DNA of 64,000 nucleotides from Lentibacillus cibarius (GCF_005887555.1 NZ_VCIA01000001.1:2046001-2110000), one strand, 5' to 3'. Positions 1-11,803 are shown, numbered from the stretch's first letter. The notes: generated from the sequence alone by a model not told the origin. Numbers and translations are program-made.

Positions 1-210
1 ATCGGAACGAAACAAACACTTAAGGCAATTAGAAATGGTGCTGCAAGTGAAGTGTTTATTGCTGATGATGCTGATTGGGAAGTCACACAGAAGGTAGAAA
101 AACTGGCTGAAGAGCTAGAAGTTCCGTACCGTCGTGTCGATTCGAAAAAAAGACTAGGTTCCGCATGCGGAATTGACGTAGATGCATCAGCTGTGGCAGT
201 AAAACAATAG
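1..210 (+). CDS. ybxF: L7Ae/YbxF-type K-turn RNA-binding protein, 3' part
   Basis: The reading frame is open from base 1 and gives 69 residues ending in AVAVKQ. It holds the L7Ae-family pattern: a run starting GTKQTLKAIRNG, then SEVFIADDAD and the KKRLGSACGIDVDAS segment. The 5' end lies outside the window, but only about a dozen residues are missing compared with Bacillus YbxF (about 82 residues). Family members bind kink-turn RNA. Position just upstream of rpsL, after rpoC, is where ybxF sits in Bacillus. The partner RNA in this organism cannot be read from the sequence. Confidence 0.85.
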   Translation: MGTKQTLKAIRNGAASEVFIADDADWEVTQKVEKLAEELEVPYRRVDSKKRLGSACGIDVDASAVAVKQ

Positions 211-345
211 AAGTTTTGGCGACTTTTCGCGAAAGCTTTGTTTTTTGCAAAAAGATGAACCACCTGGATATGTGGTATTACAAACCGCATTTTGGTGGCA
301 ATCTGCAAATCATTACTACTTACGTTTGAAAGGAGGAAAACAAGG
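211..345 (+). promoter_or_regulatory. Leader between ybxF and rpsL with competing hairpins
   Basis: A 135-base gap without a gene. It holds ACCAC (259-263), which can pair with GTGGT (272-276); the overlapping CCACC (260-264) can instead pair with GGTGG (294-298). The two pairings exclude each other, as in an attenuation or autoregulatory leader. No U-run follows either hairpin, so this is not a simple terminator. Regulatory function is inference. Confidence 0.35.
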
Positions 346-768
346 ATGCCTACAATAAATCAACTTGTACGTAAAGGTCGTGTGAATAAACCAAAAAAGT
401 ATGACTCACCAGCATTAAACTGGGGGTACAACAGTTTTAAAAAGGGATTCACACAACTTAATTCACCGCAAAAGCGTGGTGTCTGTACACGTGTCGGCAC
501 ACTCACACCAAAGAAACCAAACTCAGCACTTCGTAAATATGCACGTGTGCGTCTCTCCAATAGTATGGAAGTGACGGCATATATTCCAGGAATTGGTCAC
601 AACCTGCAGGAGCACAGTGTTGTCCTTATTCGTGGTGGTCGTGTGAAAGACTTGCCAGGTGTGCGTTATCATATTGTTCGTGGTGCGCTTGATACTGCTG
701 GTGTTGAAGGACGTGCTAAAGGTCGTTCGAAATACGGCACGAAGAAGCCAAAAGCGAAGAAAAAATAG
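346..768 (+). CDS. rpsL: 30S ribosomal protein S12
   Basis: 140 residues. S12 lies at the decoding centre. The frame stays open further upstream, but the ATG at 346 sits 9 bases after AAAGGAGG (329-336) and gives the conserved start [12 protein letters not shown]. The conserved [11 protein letters not shown] loop (lysines 56 and 57) and [14 protein letters not shown] are present, and the lysines at positions where streptomycin-resistance changes occur are the wild-type residue. First gene of the str operon. The lysine-rich tail (KKPKAKKK) is normal for Firmicutes. Confidence 0.98.
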   Translation: MPTINQLVRKGRVNKPKKYDSPALNWGYNSFKKGFTQLNSPQKRGVCTRVGTLTPKKPNSALRKYARVRLSNSMEVTAYIPGIGHNLQEHSVVLIRGGRVKDLPGVRYHIVRGALDTAGVEGRAKGRSKYGTKKPKAKKK

Positions 769-803
769 ATTGTTAATACAAAAACGGGAAAGGAGGGGGA
801 CAT

Positions 804-1274
804 ATGCCACGTAAAGGACCAGTACCAAAACGCGATGTCTTGCCAGATCCGCTATATAACTCTAAGCTAGTAACTCGTCTGATTAACCAAATTATGATAG
901 ACGGTAAGCGAGGTAAAGCACAAAAAATACTATATAAAGCATTTGAGATAGTTTCAGAACGAAGCGGTCAAAATGCAATGGAAATTTTCGAGCAGGCCAT
1001 GAAGAATGTTATGCCTGTACTGGAGGTTCGTGCACGTCGTGTAGGCGGGTCGAACTATCAGGTGCCAATGGAAGTGCGTCCGGAACGCCGTCAGGCACTA
1101 GGACTTCGCTACATTGTTAACTACTCACGTCTCCGTGGAGAAAAGACCATGGAAGAACGTCTAGCAAACGAAGTTCTTGATGCCTCCAACAATACAGGAG
1201 CATCTGTTAAACGCCGTGAGGAAATGCATAAAATGGCTGAAGCCAATAAAGCATTTGCACACTACCGCTGGTAA
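804..1274 (+). CDS. rpsG: 30S ribosomal protein S7
   Basis: 156 residues starting [11 protein letters not shown], the usual bacterial length and start. S7 nucleates assembly of the 30S head and contacts E-site tRNA. The segment [22 protein letters not shown] is the family signature. It follows rpsL after 35 bases and has a strong AAAGGAGGGGG ribosome binding site, so it is co-translated within the str operon. Confidence 0.98.
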   Translation: MPRKGPVPKRDVLPDPLYNSKLVTRLINQIMIDGKRGKAQKILYKAFEIVSERSGQNAMEIFEQAMKNVMPVLEVRARRVGGSNYQVPMEVRPERRQALGLRYIVNYSRLRGEKTMEERLANEVLDASNNTGASVKRREEMHKMAEANKAFAHYRW

Positions 1275-1315
1275 TAAAAACTTGATAAAGCTTACAACAG
1301 AAAGGAGAAGAATAC

Positions 1316-3394
1316 ATGGCCAGAGAGTTCTCCTTGGAAAAGACGCGTAATATCGGTATTATGGCGCATATTGATGCGGGAAAAACCACTACTACCGAGC
1401 GTATTCTTTTCTATACAGGACGTATTCACAAAATCGGTGAGACCCACGAAGGCGCATCACAGATGGACTGGATGGAACAAGAGCAGGAACGTGGAATTAC
1501 AATCACATCTGCTGCTACAACAGCCCAGTGGAAAAACCACCGTATAAATATTATTGATACGCCAGGTCACGTGGACTTCACCGTCGAAGTTGAACGTTCA
1601 CTGCGTGTGCTTGATGGGGCGGTCACTGTACTTGACGCCCAATCAGGTGTTGAACCCCAGACCGAAACAGTGTGGCGGCAGGCGACAACTTATGGTGTGC
1701 CACGAGTTGTCTTTGTTAATAAGATGGACAAAGTTGGCGCGGACTTCATGTACTCAACAAATACACTTAAAGAACGCCTAGGTGCCAATGCGCGTGCGGT
1801 GCAACTACCTATCGGTGCTGAAGATAATTTCGAGGGTATTATTGACTTGGTGACGATGCAGGCGTTCTACTACGAGGATGAATTGGGAACACGTGCAGAG
1901 GCTCGTGAAATTCCTGATGACTACAAAGAAAAAGCTAAAGAATTACGCGCAGAGCTGGTGGAATCTGTAGCAGAACTTGACGAAGATTTAATGATGCAAT
2001 ACCTTGAAGGTGAAGAAATCTCCAACGAGCAGCTTAAACAAGCTATTCGTACTGCGACGTTGAACGTTGAATTCTATCCTGTTTACTGCGGTTCAGCATT
2101 TAAGAATAAAGGTGTTCAACTGGTGTTGGACGGTGTGATTGATTATCTTCCTGCACCAACGGATGTGCCTCCAATTGAAGGTTTTGATCCTGAAACTGAG
2201 GAAGAGACAACACGCCCATCAGACGACAGTGCACCTTTCTCTGCACTTGCATTTAAGGTCATGTCAGATCCGTATGTAGGTAAGTTGACATTCTTCAGAG
2301 TATATTCAGGTACACTTGATTCCGGCTCATACGTTAAAAACTCCGTGAAGGATAAGCGTGAACGTGTCGGTCGAATTTTGCAAATGCACGCAAATTCGCG
2401 TAAAGAAATCAAAACGGTTTATGCAGGTGAAATTGCTGCAGGAGTTGGACTTAAGGATACCGCTACAGGTGAAACACTTTGTGATGAAAAAGATCTTGTT
2501 GTCCTTGAGTCAATGGAATTTCCAGATCCGGTTATTTCCGTTGCTATCGAGCCAAAAACAAAGGCAGACCAAGATAAAATGGCGATTGCACTCGGCAAGC
2601 TAGCTGAGGAAGACCCGACGTTCAAAACGGAAACTGACGTAGAAACAGGTCAGACAATTATATCTGGCATGGGTGAATTACATCTTGACGTTATCGTTAA
2701 TCGACTGAAGGTTGAGTTTAAAGTGGAAGCACAAGTTGGTGCACCGCAAGTGGCCTATCGTGAAACATTCCGCTCTTCAGCAGAAGTTGAAGGGAAATTC
2801 ATCCGTCAGTCCGGTGGTAGAGGTCAGTACGGCCACGTATTGGTCGAATTCGAACCGAACGAAGAAGGCGCAGGATTTGAATTCGAAAATAAAATCGTTG
2901 GCGGTGTTATACCACGGGAATACATCCCATCTGTTGAAGCGGGGATCCGTGAAGCTATGGAAAATGGCGTCCTAGCTGGTTACCCAATGATTGACATCAA
3001 GGCAAGATTGTTTGATGGTAGCTACCATGACGTCGACTCGAATGAAATGGCATTTAAGATTGCGGGATCCATGGCACTTAAGGAAGCTAAGAGTAAGTGT
3101 AAGCCAGTTTTACTTGAGCCAATGATGAAGGTAGAAGTGGTTATCCCTGAGGAATATATGGGAGACATTATGGGTGATGTAACATCCCGCCGCGGACGTG
3201 TGGAAGGAATGGAGCCACGCGGACCTGCGCAGCTTGTTAGAGGGTTTGTACCGCTCGCTGAAATGTTCGGGTATGCAACATCTCTACGTTCCAACACACA
3301 AGGTCGAGGAACATTTACCATGCACTTTGACCATTACGAGGAAGTACCGAAGAGCATTTCCGAAGAGATTATTAAGAAAAACATGGGAGAATAA
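1316..3394 (+). CDS. fusA: Elongation factor G
   Basis: 692 residues, full length. EF-G is the GTPase that drives ribosomal translocation. GTP-binding motifs are AHIDAGKTT (17-25), DTPGH (81-85) and NKMD (135-138). The switch I region carries [11 protein letters not shown]. The C-terminal domains IV and V are complete through [16 protein letters not shown]. Start at 1316 follows AAAGGAG at 1301. Third gene of the str operon, 41 bases after rpsG. Confidence 0.99.
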   Translation: MAREFSLEKTRNIGIMAHIDAGKTTTTERILFYTGRIHKIGETHEGASQMDWMEQEQERGITITSAATTAQWKNHRINIIDTPGHVDFTVEVERSLRVLDGAVTVLDAQSGVEPQTETVWRQATTYGVPRVVFVNKMDKVGADFMYSTNTLKERLGANARAVQLPIGAEDNFEGIIDLVTMQAFYYEDELGTRAEAREIPDDYKEKAKELRAELVESVAELDEDLMMQYLEGEEISNEQLKQAIRTATLNVEFYPVYCGSAFKNKGVQLVLDGVIDYLPAPTDVPPIEGFDPETEEETTRPSDDSAPFSALAFKVMSDPYVGKLTFFRVYSGTLDSGSYVKNSVKDKRERVGRILQMHANSRKEIKTVYAGEIAAGVGLKDTATGETLCDEKDLVVLESMEFPDPVISVAIEPKTKADQDKMAIALGKLAEEDPTFKTETDVETGQTIISGMGELHLDVIVNRLKVEFKVEAQVGAPQVAYRETFRSSAEVEGKFIRQSGGRGQYGHVLVEFEPNEEGAGFEFENKIVGGVIPREYIPSVEAGIREAMENGVLAGYPMIDIKARLFDGSYHDVDSNEMAFKIAGSMALKEAKSKCKPVLLEPMMKVEVVIPEEYMGDIMGDVTSRRGRVEGMEPRGPAQLVRGFVPLAEMFGYATSLRSNTQGRGTFTMHFDHYEEVPKSISEEIIKKNMGE

Positions 3395-3515
3395 TTGATT
3401 TTTCCTGTCAACTGACGTATAACATTTATAGAAGGCTAAGGGCGAGCGTGATCGCTTCCCCTTGCTTGATATAAATTATAATAATTATTTTTATTTATTA
3501 AAGGAGGAACTATAC
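3395..3515 (+). promoter_or_regulatory. fusA-tuf spacer with a hairpin
   Basis: Contains a hairpin built from AAGGG, an inner AGCG, a TGAT loop, CGCT and CCCTT (3438-3463), then an AT-rich stretch with TATAAT at 3477-3482 but no good -35 box. A ribosome binding site AAAGGAGG precedes tuf. It could be an internal promoter or processing site for tuf; the sequence alone does not decide. Confidence 0.3.
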
Positions 3516-4706
3516 ATGTCTAAAGAAAAATTTGACCGCTCAAAAAGTCACGTTAATATTGGAACGATTGGCCACGTTGACCATGGTAAAACAACACTGA
3601 CTGCAGCCATTACAACAACAATGCATCAAAAATCAGGTAAAGGCGCAGCAATGGCATTTGACCAAATTGACCATGCTCCAGAAGAAAAAGAACGTGGAAT
3701 TACAATCGCTACATCCCACGTTGAATATGAAACAGAAGGTCGTCACTATGCTCACGTTGACTGCCCGGGCCACGCTGACTATGTTAAAAATATGATCACT
3801 GGTGCTGCGCAAATGGACGGAGCTATCCTGGTAGTATCTGCTGCTGATGGTCCAATGCCACAAACGCGTGAACATATTCTGCTTTCACGTAACGTTGGTG
3901 TTCCGGCGATTGTTGTATTCCTTAACAAAGTTGATATGGTTGACGACGAGGAACTTCTTGAACTTGTTGAAATGGAAGTACGTGACCTGTTAACAGAATA
4001 TGACTTCCCTGGAGACGATATTCCAGTAGTTAAAGGTTCAGCTTTGAAAGCTCTTGAAGGTGATGAAGAGCATCAGGAAAAAATCATGGAACTGATGTCA
4101 GCGATTGATGAGTACATCCCAACACCAGAGCGTGACCATGATAAGGCGTTTATGATGCCAGTTGAGGACGTATTCTCCATCACTGGACGCGGTACTGTTG
4201 CTACTGGTCGTGTTGAACGCGGTACAGTTAAAGTAGGGGACGATGTTGAAATTGTAGGCCTTGCTGAAGAATCAAGAAAAACAACAGTTACAGGTGTGGA
4301 AATGTTCCGTAAGCTTCTTGACTATGCTGAAGCAGGTGACAATATTGGTGCGCTTCTGCGCGGTGTATCACGTGAAGACATCAACCGCGGTCAAGTTTTG
4401 GCTAAACCGGGTTCCATCACACCACATACAAAGTTTAAAGCAGAAGTTTATGTACTGTCCAAAGATGAAGGTGGCCGTCATACACCGTTCTTTGCTAACT
4501 ATCGTCCGCAGTTTTACTTCCGTACGACGGACGTAACTGGTGTTATCCAACTTCCAGAAGGAGTAGAAATGGTAATGCCTGGTGACAACGTTGAAATGCA
4601 GGTTGAGCTGATTTCTCCAATTGCCATTGAAGACGGTACACGTTTCTCCATCCGTGAAGGTGGACGTACGGTAGGATCTGGTGTTGTTACAACAATCCAG
4701 GAGTAA
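3516..4706 (+). CDS. tuf: Elongation factor Tu
   Basis: 396 residues. EF-Tu delivers aminoacyl-tRNA to the ribosome. The frame extends 18 codons upstream, but ATG at 3516 follows AAGGAGGA (3501-3508) and yields the conserved [14 protein letters not shown]. GTPase motifs are GHVDHGKTT (19-27), DCPGH near 81 and NKVD near 136. Domains 2 and 3 are complete to the usual end, [11 protein letters not shown]. Last gene of the str operon, closed by a strong terminator. Confidence 0.99.
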   Translation: MSKEKFDRSKSHVNIGTIGHVDHGKTTLTAAITTTMHQKSGKGAAMAFDQIDHAPEEKERGITIATSHVEYETEGRHYAHVDCPGHADYVKNMITGAAQMDGAILVVSAADGPMPQTREHILLSRNVGVPAIVVFLNKVDMVDDEELLELVEMEVRDLLTEYDFPGDDIPVVKGSALKALEGDEEHQEKIMELMSAIDEYIPTPERDHDKAFMMPVEDVFSITGRGTVATGRVERGTVKVGDDVEIVGLAEESRKTTVTGVEMFRKLLDYAEAGDNIGALLRGVSREDINRGQVLAKPGSITPHTKFKAEVYVLSKDEGGRHTPFFANYRPQFYFRTTDVTGVIQLPEGVEMVMPGDNVEMQVELISPIAIEDGTRFSIREGGRTVGSGVVTTIQE

Positions 4707-4718
4707 TTAAATAAGAAG

Positions 4719-4754
4719 AAAACAGGCAGCGAGGCGCCGCGCTGTCTGTTTTTT
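4719..4754 (+). terminator. tuf: Rho-independent terminator after tuf
   Basis: AAAACAGGCAGCG pairs with CGCTGTCTGTTTT (one G-U) around an 8-base loop, and the second arm runs straight into TTTTTT. It separates the str operon from the S10 operon. Confidence 0.9.
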
Positions 4755-4971
4755 GATATCAAGGATTTTATAGATTTAGGTTGCACAGGAAACTAAGGTA
4801 CCCAATCAACCACGCCTAGTTCCGTCATACAGGGCGTTGCGTCCTTATCCTGCAAGCATGCTTGCGTTCTCGTTATAAAGGCCAAAAAGAATCATGGATC
4901 TGTATGATTTTATTAACATAGAAGACTTAGCGTTGTGACACATACTTTTTAAGGAAATCCATATAAAACCC
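4755..4971. other. Gene-free stretch between tuf terminator and S10 promoter
   Basis: No reading frame of gene quality. It holds a palindrome GCAAGCATGCTTGC (4851-4864), directly preceded by TTATCCTGCAAG. The complement of a very similar string (TTGCAGGATAAGA followed by ACGC) occurs inside the GC-rich palindromic element near 33508, so this may be a decayed copy of a dispersed repeat. Confidence 0.35.
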
Positions 4972-5000
4972 TTGCAAATGGACTACTAAGTTTGTATAAT
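4972..5000 (+). promoter_or_regulatory. rpsJ: Sigma-A promoter of the S10 operon
   Basis: TTGCAA (4972-4977), a 17-base spacer, then a consensus TATAAT (4995-5000). It is the best promoter match before the long ribosomal gene run. A second weaker pair lies inside the leader: TTGCTA (5040-5045), 17 bases, TATAAT (5063-5068). Confidence 0.8.
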
Positions 5001-5006
5001 ACATAG

Positions 5007-5504
<498 letters not shown>

Positions 5505-5534
5505 TTAATTGACTTATTATAGGAGGTGTAACGG

Positions 5535-6164
5535 ATGACGAAAGGAATCTTAGGCCGCAAAATCGGCATGACTCAGCTCTTCTCAGAAGAAGGTGAACTG
5601 ACACCGGTGACGGTCATTCAAGCAGAGCCAAACGTAGTTCTTCAAAAACGTACAATGGAAAACGATGGCTACGAAGCAGTACAACTCGGTTTTGCCGACA
5701 AAAAGGAATCACGTTCAACGAAGGCGGAGAAAGGTCATGCTGAAAAAGCAAGTACAACTCCTAAGCGCTACGTTCGTGAAATCCGTAACGCAAACCCTGA
5801 TGAATATGACGTTGGTCAGGAGCTTGGCGTTGATATTTTTGCTGCGGGAGACATGATTGATGTAACTGGTATCACGAAAGGGAAAGGGTTCCAAGGTGCA
5901 ATTAAGCGACATGGACAACAACGTGGTCCGGAAACGCACGGTTCCCATTATCATAGAGGTCCAGGTACATTGGGTGATATCAACTCCATGCACGTGTTTA
6001 AAGGTAAGAAACTTCCTGGTCAGATGGGTGGAAAGCAAGTGACTATCCAGAACCTTGAAGTGGTAAACGTGGATACTGAACGTAACCTTCTGCTGGTTAA
6101 AGGCAACATTCCAGGTGCAAAAAAGTCATTCGTAAAAGTAACGAATGCATTGAAGGCTAATTAA
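5535..6164 (+). CDS. rplC: 50S ribosomal protein L3
   Basis: 209 residues starting [15 protein letters not shown]3 is an early assembly protein that reaches toward the peptidyl-transferase centre. The family signature [12 protein letters not shown] and the loop [25 protein letters not shown] are intact. AGGAGG lies upstream; gap to rpsJ 30 bases. Confidence 0.99.
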   Translation: MTKGILGRKIGMTQLFSEEGELTPVTVIQAEPNVVLQKRTMENDGYEAVQLGFADKKESRSTKAEKGHAEKASTTPKRYVREIRNANPDEYDVGQELGVDIFAAGDMIDVTGITKGKGFQGAIKRHGQQRGPETHGSHYHRGPGTLGDINSMHVFKGKKLPGQMGGKQVTIQNLEVVNVDTERNLLLVKGNIPGAKKSFVKVTNALKAN

Positions 6165-6190
6165 TCATAGAAACGAAAGGAGGATATGTC

Positions 6191-6817
6191 ATGCCTAAAG
6201 TAGCACTATTAAAACAAGATGGGTCTCAAGCCGGAGACATCAATTTGAACGACGCCGTTTTCGGTATTGAGCCAAACACACATGTGTTGCACGAGGCGGT
6301 TGTGATGCAGCGTGCGTCAATGCGTCAAGGAACACACAAGGTAAAGAATCGCTCGGAAGTACGAGGCGGAGGTAGCAAACCATGGCGCCAAAAAGGTACG
6401 GGCCGTGCACGTCAAGGTTCAATTCGCTCACCACAATGGGTAGGCGGAGGAACAGTATTTGGTCCGACCCCACGTAGCTACAGTTATAAATTGCCGAAAA
6501 AAGTACGTCGTTTAGCACTAAGGTCAGCACTGTCATCGAAGGTGAAAGAAGACAATTTGTTTGTTTTAGATAACATTGCCATCGATGCACCGAAGACTAA
6601 AGAGGTTAAGAATATGCTTGCTGCACTTGATGCGGACACAAAAGCGCTAATTGTAACAGAGGAAGAAGACGTTAACGTTGCCCGCTCGGCAAATAATCTT
6701 CCAAATGTCCATGTGCTTACGGTGAAAGAAGTGAATGTATTAGATTTACTGCAGCATGATAAGCTGATTATAACGAAGGATGCAGCTGAAAAAGCAGGGG
6801 AGGTGCTTGCACAATGA
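6191..6817 (+). CDS. rplD: 50S ribosomal protein L4
   Basis: 208 residues. L4 lines the peptide exit tunnel and in several bacteria represses its own operon. The tunnel loop with [18 protein letters not shown] is present, a region where macrolide-resistance changes occur; it looks wild type. The last codons overlap the start of rplW by 4 bases, indicating translational coupling. Confidence 0.98.
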   Translation: MPKVALLKQDGSQAGDINLNDAVFGIEPNTHVLHEAVVMQRASMRQGTHKVKNRSEVRGGGSKPWRQKGTGRARQGSIRSPQWVGGGTVFGPTPRSYSYKLPKKVRRLALRSALSSKVKEDNLFVLDNIAIDAPKTKEVKNMLAALDADTKALIVTEEEDVNVARSANNLPNVHVLTVKEVNVLDLLQHDKLIITKDAAEKAGEVLAQ

Positions 6818-7101
6818 AAGATTCACGTGATATTATAAAGCGCCCTGTCATCACAGAAGAATCTGCTGATTTAATGTCGGAAAAGAAATACACATTCGAA
6901 GTGAATTCGAAGGCTAATAAAACGGAGATTAAAGAAGCTGTTGAATCTATTTTTAACGTCAAAGTAGATAAAATAAATACAATGAATGTTAAAGGTAAAT
7001 TCAAACGGATGGGCCGTTATGGTGGCTATCGTCCGGACCGTAAAAAAGCTATTGTGCAGCTTTCAGAAGACAGTGAAGAACTGGACTTCTTTGAAGGCTA
7101 A
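6814..7101 (+). CDS. rplW: 50S ribosomal protein L23
   Basis: 95 residues. L23 sits at the tunnel exit and is a docking site for trigger factor and SRP. The start [17 protein letters not shown] and the segment [25 protein letters not shown] are characteristic. ATG overlaps the rplD stop (ATGA); the ribosome binding site AGGGGAGGTG lies within rplD. Confidence 0.98.
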   Translation: MKDSRDIIKRPVITEESADLMSEKKYTFEVNSKANKTEIKEAVESIFNVKVDKINTMNVKGKFKRMGRYGGYRPDRKKAIVQLSEDSEELDFFEG

Positions 7102-7129
7102 ATAACAAACAAGTGAAGGAGGGAAAAAG

Positions 7130-7960
7130 ATGGCGATTAAAAAGTTTAAACCAACTTCAAACGGCAGGCGGAATATGTCTGCATCTGATTTTTCGGAAAT
7201 AACGACTGACACTCCGGAAAAAACCCTGTTAAGCCCATTGTATAAACGCGGCGGACGTAACAACCAGGGGAAAATGACAGTTCGTCATCAAGGCGGCGGC
7301 CACAAGCGCCAATACCGTATCATTGACTTCAAACGTGATAAAGATGGCATTCAAGGACGAGTTGCCACGGTTGAATATGACCCGAACCGTTCAGCTAATA
7401 TAGCATTGATTCATTATGCAGACGGTGAAAAGCGCTATATCTTGGCACCGAAAGGTATTAAAGTTGGACAGGAGATCATATCCGGTCAAGATGCTGACAT
7501 TAAACTAGGCAACGCACTGCCATTAGCTAATATCCCTGTCGGTACGATTATTCATAACATTGAATTGAAGCCAGGCCGCGGAGGCCAATTGGTACGCTCT
7601 GCTGGAGCGGATGCACAAGTACTCGGTCGCGAAGGTAAATATACACTAGTACGCCTGGCATCGGCTGAAGTTCGTTTGGTATTGTCCACTTGCCGTGCTA
7701 CAATCGGTCAAGTAGGAAATATTGAAAATGAACTTGTTCGTGTTGGTAAAGCAGGACGCTCACGCTGGCTTGGTAAACGCCCTACCGTCCGAGGATCTGT
7801 TATGAACCCGAACGATCACCCACACGGCGGTGGTGAAGGACGTGCACCAATCGGTTTGAAATCACCAGTATCACCTTGGGGCAAACCAACAATCGGTTAT
7901 AAGACACGTAAGCGTAATAAGCCTTCAGATAAGTATATTGTTCGCAAACGCAAAAAATAA
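7130..7960 (+). CDS. rplB: 50S ribosomal protein L2
   Basis: 276 residues. L2 supports subunit association and the peptidyl-transferase centre. The conserved motif [17 protein letters not shown] holds the histidine important for activity. The lysine/arginine-rich tail (KYIVRKRKK) is normal. GAAGGAGGG precedes the ATG. Confidence 0.99.
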   Translation: MAIKKFKPTSNGRRNMSASDFSEITTDTPEKTLLSPLYKRGGRNNQGKMTVRHQGGGHKRQYRIIDFKRDKDGIQGRVATVEYDPNRSANIALIHYADGEKRYILAPKGIKVGQEIISGQDADIKLGNALPLANIPVGTIIHNIELKPGRGGQLVRSAGADAQVLGREGKYTLVRLASAEVRLVLSTCRATIGQVGNIENELVRVGKAGRSRWLGKRPTVRGSVMNPNDHPHGGGEGRAPIGLKSPVSPWGKPTIGYKTRKRNKPSDKYIVRKRKK

Positions 7961-8019
7961 CCGGAACTTGAGACGGCAATAGAAAGTACTGCCATCTATC
8001 CGTGAAAGGAGGTTTATCC

Positions 8020-8298
8020 ATGGGTCGTAGCTTGAAGAAAGGACCTTTTGCAGATGACCATCTCTTGAAAAAAGTCGAGAATTTAAATGAATCTAATAAA
8101 AAACAAGTCATTAAGACTTGGTCCCGTCGTTCCACTATTTTCCCACATTTTGTAGGGCATACGATTGCTGTATACGACGGTCGTAAACATGTGCCTGTCT
8201 ATGTTACAGAAGACATGGTCGGTCATAAACTGGGTGAATTCGCGCCAAGCCGTACGTTTAAAGGGCATTCTGGCGATGATAGGAAAACAAAACGCTAA
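8020..8298 (+). CDS. rpsS: 30S ribosomal protein S19
   Basis: 92 residues. The frame is open six codons further up, but ATG 8020 follows AAAGGAGG (8006-8013) and gives [18 protein letters not shown], the conserved start. S19 pairs with S13 in the 30S head at the subunit interface. [16 protein letters not shown] is the family signature. Confidence 0.98.
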   Translation: MGRSLKKGPFADDHLLKKVENLNESNKKQVIKTWSRRSTIFPHFVGHTIAVYDGRKHVPVYVTEDMVGHKLGEFAPSRTFKGHSGDDRKTKR

Positions 8299-8316
8299 TG
8301 AGAGGAGGCACTCTAC

Positions 8317-8658
8317 ATGCAAGCAAAAGCCGTAGCGAAATCTGTTCGTATTGCTCCTCGTAAAGTTCGTTTAGTCATAGATTTGATTCGAGGAAAAGAA
8401 ATCGGCGAAGCAATTGCTATTTTGCGTCACACACAACGTGGAGCTTCACCGGTTGTGGAGAAGGTTTTGAACTCTGCAGTTGCAAATGCGGAGCATAATT
8501 ACGAAATGGAAGCCGATAATTTGATGATATCTGAAGCTTTTGTTGATGAAGGTGTCACATTGAAAAGATTCCGTCCGCGTGCACAGGGACGCGCAAGCCA
8601 AATCAATAAACGCACTAGCCACGTTACAATCGTGGTAACAGAAAAGAAGGAGGGGTAG
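8317..8658 (+). CDS. rplV: 50S ribosomal protein L22
   Basis: 113 residues starting [21 protein letters not shown]22 spans the 50S and its hairpin, here [19 protein letters not shown], lines the exit tunnel; no macrolide-type deletion is visible. Its stop is only 3 bases before the rpsC start, and the rpsC ribosome binding site lies within its last codons. Confidence 0.98.
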   Translation: MQAKAVAKSVRIAPRKVRLVIDLIRGKEIGEAIAILRHTQRGASPVVEKVLNSAVANAEHNYEMEADNLMISEAFVDEGVTLKRFRPRAQGRASQINKRTSHVTIVVTEKKEG

Positions 8659-8661
8659 TCA

Positions 8662-9303
8662 GTGGGTCAAAAAGTTAATCCAAATGGCCTTCGCGTTGGC
8701 GTCATCCGTGACTGGGAGTCAAAATGGTATGCCGGCAGCGAATATGCAGACTTACTTCACGAAGATATTAAAATCAGAGAATATCTTGAAAACCGTCTGA
8801 GAACAGCTGCTGTTTCCCATATTGATATTGAACGTGCAGCAAATCGCGTGAATGTAACAATTCACACCGGGAAGCCTGGAATGGTTATCGGAAAAGGCGG
8901 TTCTGAAGTTGAAGCTTTGCGTAAATCTTTGAACAGCCTGACAGGCAAACGTGTTCACATTAATATCGTTGAAATCAAAAAGGTTGACTTAAATGCAACG
9001 CTTGTTGCCGAAAATATTGCTCGTCAACTTGAGAACCGTATTTCGTTCCGTCGTGCGCAGAAGCAAACGATTCAGCGCGCTATGCGTGGCGGAGCAAAAG
9101 GTATAAAAACACAAGTGTCCGGACGTCTCGGCGGAGCTGATATTGCCCGCGCGGAACATTATAGTGAAGGAACGGTTCCATTGCACACACTGCGTGCCGA
9201 CATAGATTATGGTACAGCGGAAGCAGACACCACTTACGGTAAATTGGGTGTTAAAGTGTGGATCTATCGTGGAGAAGTCCTTCCAACGAAAACAGAAAAC
9301 TAA
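8662..9303 (+). CDS. rpsC: 30S ribosomal protein S3
   Basis: 213 residues with a GTG start at 8662, set by AAGAAGGAGGGG (8644-8655). S3 forms the mRNA entry pore with S4 and S5. The KH domain motif [13 protein letters not shown] and the C-terminal [17 protein letters not shown] are present. Translationally coupled to rplV. Confidence 0.98.
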   Translation: MGQKVNPNGLRVGVIRDWESKWYAGSEYADLLHEDIKIREYLENRLRTAAVSHIDIERAANRVNVTIHTGKPGMVIGKGGSEVEALRKSLNSLTGKRVHINIVEIKKVDLNATLVAENIARQLENRISFRRAQKQTIQRAMRGGAKGIKTQVSGRLGGADIARAEHYSEGTVPLHTLRADIDYGTAEADTTYGKLGVKVWIYRGEVLPTKTEN

Positions 9304-9321
9304 GGAAGGGGGACATGCATA

Positions 9322-9756
9322 ATGTTAATGCCTAAACGTGTTAAATACCGCAAACAGCACCGTGGCCGTATGAAAGGTCAAGCAAAGGGTGGGAAGACAG
9401 TAGCCTTTGGTGAATATGGCCTGCAGGCTGTTGAACCGACTTGGATTACTAGCCGTCAAATCGAAGCTGCTCGTATCGCGATGACTCGCTACATGAAACG
9501 TGGCGGTAAAGTATGGATTAAAATATTTCCTGATAAGCCATATACTGCAAAGCCCCTTGAGGTACGTATGGGTTCCGGTAAAGGTGCTCCCGAAGGCTGG
9601 GTAGCAGTAGTGAAGCCTGGGAAAATTATGTTTGAAATAGCAGGTGTATCCGAAGAGGTTGCGCGTGAAGCGTTGCGGCTTGCTTCTCATAAACTGCCGA
9701 TTAAAACTAAATTCGTAAAACGTGAAGAAATTGGTGGTGAATCAAATGAAAGCTAA
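9322..9756 (+). CDS. rplP: 50S ribosomal protein L16
   Basis: 144 residues starting [19 protein letters not shown], the same layout and length as Bacillus L16. L16 organises the A-site tRNA region. The motif [20 protein letters not shown] includes the arginine that is hydroxylated in some bacteria. Its end overlaps rpmC by 11 bases. Confidence 0.98.
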   Translation: MLMPKRVKYRKQHRGRMKGQAKGGKTVAFGEYGLQAVEPTWITSRQIEAARIAMTRYMKRGGKVWIKIFPDKPYTAKPLEVRMGSGKGAPEGWVAVVKPGKIMFEIAGVSEEVAREALRLASHKLPIKTKFVKREEIGGESNES

Positions 9757-9946
9757 TGAAATTAGGGAACTAACCACTGCCGAAATTGAACAAAAAGTAA
9801 AGTCGTTAAAAGAAGAACTCTTTAATTTACGCTTTCAGCTCGCAACAGGTCAACTAGAAAACACTGCGCGCATTCGTCAAGTGAAGAAGTCAATTGCCCG
9901 CATGAAAACTGTTGTACGCCAGCGTGAACTAAGCATCAATAATTAA
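9746..9946 (+). CDS. rpmC: 50S ribosomal protein L29
   Basis: 66 residues starting [18 protein letters not shown]. The frame is open 8 codons upstream inside rplP, but this ATG matches the family start and follows GGTGGTG. L29 sits near the tunnel exit beside L23. The pattern [25 protein letters not shown] is diagnostic, and the protein is helical throughout. Confidence 0.97.
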   Translation: MKANEIRELTTAEIEQKVKSLKEELFNLRFQLATGQLENTARIRQVKKSIARMKTVVRQRELSINN

Positions 9947-9968
9947 CCTGAGAGGAGGTTGCCTTGAT

Positions 9969-10232
9969 ATGAGTGAGCGTAATAACCGGAAAGTTTACAC
10001 AGGCCGTGTCGTATCCGATAAGATGGACAAAACTATCACTGTGTTAGTTGAGACTTACAAGTTCCATCAGCTCTATGGCAAACGTGTTAAGTATTCCAAA
10101 AAGTTTAAAACACATGATGAAAATAACCAAGCTAAAAATGGCGACGTTGTTCAGATCATGGAAACCCGTCCGCTGTCAGCTACGAAACGTTTCCGTCTGG
10201 TTGAAATCGTTGAAGAAGCGGTCATTATATAA
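9969..10232 (+). CDS. rpsQ: 30S ribosomal protein S17
   Basis: 87 residues. S17 is a primary 16S-binding protein with an OB fold. The signature [17 protein letters not shown] and the basic loop [15 protein letters not shown] are typical. GAGAGGAGG stands upstream. Confidence 0.98.
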   Translation: MSERNNRKVYTGRVVSDKMDKTITVLVETYKFHQLYGKRVKYSKKFKTHDENNQAKNGDVVQIMETRPLSATKRFRLVEIVEEAVII

Positions 10233-10274
10233 ATAAGTTCGCTCGGAAGGTATCCGAAGGGAGGTCACAGCGAT

Positions 10275-10643
10275 ATGATTCAACAAGAAACTAATTTAAA
10301 AGTTGCAGATAACTCTGGTGCTCGCGAAGTAAAAGCCATCAAAGTTTTGGGCGGATCGGGCCGCAAGACAGCCAACATTGGTGATGTAATTGTTTGCACG
10401 GTGAAACACGCTACACCAGGAGGCGTTGTCAAAAAAGGCGAAATTGTTAAAGCAGTTATCGTTCGTTCAAAGTCCGGAGTGCGCCGTAATGATGGATCTT
10501 ATATTCGTTTTGATGAAAATGCTGCCGTAATTGTGCGTGATGACAAGGGCCCTCGAGGCACTCGTATTTTTGGACCGGTTGCGCGCGAATTGCGCGAGGC
10601 AAAATTCATGAAAATCGTATCTCTTGCTCCGGAAGTATTGTAA
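10275..10643 (+). CDS. rplN: 50S ribosomal protein L14
   Basis: 122 residues, universal length. Start [19 protein letters not shown] and the motif [26 protein letters not shown] are canonical. L14 contacts 16S helix 14 and is the binding site of the silencing factor RsfS. AAGGGAGG precedes the gene; it begins the spc part of the cluster. Confidence 0.98.
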   Translation: MIQQETNLKVADNSGAREVKAIKVLGGSGRKTANIGDVIVCTVKHATPGGVVKKGEIVKAVIVRSKSGVRRNDGSYIRFDENAAVIVRDDKGPRGTRIFGPVARELREAKFMKIVSLAPEVL

Positions 10644-10679
10644 GAAAAAGAAAAGCCTTGCCAAGGAGGTGCGTAAAGC

Positions 10680-10991
10680 ATGCATGTGAAAAAAGGTGAC
10701 AAAGTAAAAGTTATTTCCGGCAAAGACAGTGGAAAAGAAGGAACGATATTAGAAGCGTATCCGAAAAAAGAACGTGTACTGGTGGAAGGTATTAACATGA
10801 TTAAGAAACATGCAAAACCTTCACAGGATAACCCACAGGGCGGGATTCTGAACCAGGAAGCTGCTATCCATGTTTCCAATGTAATGCCAATCGATCCAAA
10901 AACCGGCGAGCCAACACGGGTTGGTTATGAATCACGTGATGGGAAAAAGGTTCGTATCGCTAAAAAGTCCGGTGAAGCATTAGATAAATAG
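10680..10991 (+). CDS. rplX: 50S ribosomal protein L24
   Basis: 103 residues with the KOW motif [22 protein letters not shown] at the N-terminus. L24 initiates 50S assembly. CCAAGGAGGTG precedes the start. Length and sequence fit Bacillus L24. Confidence 0.98.
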   Translation: MHVKKGDKVKVISGKDSGKEGTILEAYPKKERVLVEGINMIKKHAKPSQDNPQGGILNQEAAIHVSNVMPIDPKTGEPTRVGYESRDGKKVRIAKKSGEALDK

Positions 10992-11018
10992 ATCGCAGGT
11001 GAAAGGAGGGCTCTCGTG

Positions 11019-11558
11019 ATGAATGAATTAAAACGACAATATCAGGATGAAATTATGCCATCTTTGATGAATAAATTTGAATATGATTCCGTAATGGAAG
11101 TACCTCAGATCGAAAAGATTGTTGTCAACATGGGTGTTGGCGATGCTGTTCAAAACACGAAAGTATTGGACAATGCTGTAGAGGAACTTGCGCTCATTTC
11201 CGGTCAAAAACCGGTAGTTACACGTGCTAGAAAATCAATAGCTGGCTTCCGTTTACGTGAGGGAATGCCGATTGGTGCAAAAGTTACGTTAAGAGGCGAA
11301 CGGATGTATGAATTTCTGCAAAAACTAATTGCGGTTTCACTTCCACGCGTTCGCGACTTTCGCGGAATATCCAAAAAAGCTTTTGATGGCCGTGGCAACT
11401 ACACGCTTGGTATTAAAGAACAGCTGATTTTCCCGGAAATCAATTACGATAAAGTAAGCAAAGTACGTGGTATGGATGTTGTTATTGTAACTACATCCAA
11501 TACGGATGAAGAGGCACGTGAATTGCTGACTCAGCTCGGCATGCCTTTCCAGAAATAA
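11019..11558 (+). CDS. rplE: 50S ribosomal protein L5
   Basis: 179 residues from ATG 11019 ([16 protein letters not shown]), matching Bacillus length; an adjacent GTG at 11016 is also possible because AAAGGAGGG (11002-11010) would serve both. L5 binds 5S rRNA and contacts P-site tRNA. The loop [20 protein letters not shown] is the signature. Confidence 0.98.
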   Translation: MNELKRQYQDEIMPSLMNKFEYDSVMEVPQIEKIVVNMGVGDAVQNTKVLDNAVEELALISGQKPVVTRARKSIAGFRLREGMPIGAKVTLRGERMYEFLQKLIAVSLPRVRDFRGISKKAFDGRGNYTLGIKEQLIFPEINYDKVSKVRGMDVVIVTTSNTDEEARELLTQLGMPFQK

Positions 11559-11576
11559 GCCAAGGGCTAATCTTAA

Positions 11577-11774
<198 letters not shown>

Positions 11775-11803
11775 ACCCGATTTGGGAAGGAGGTAATGTA
11801 GTA

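Noticed and set aside
523..828. Minus-strand frame across rpsL and rpsG
   Set aside because: Shadow of two highly conserved genes; crosses the intergenic region with no start signal.
3477..3482. TATAAT before tuf as a strong promoter
   Set aside because: No -35 box at 16-18 bases (only GCTTCC), so kept only as a weak possibility.
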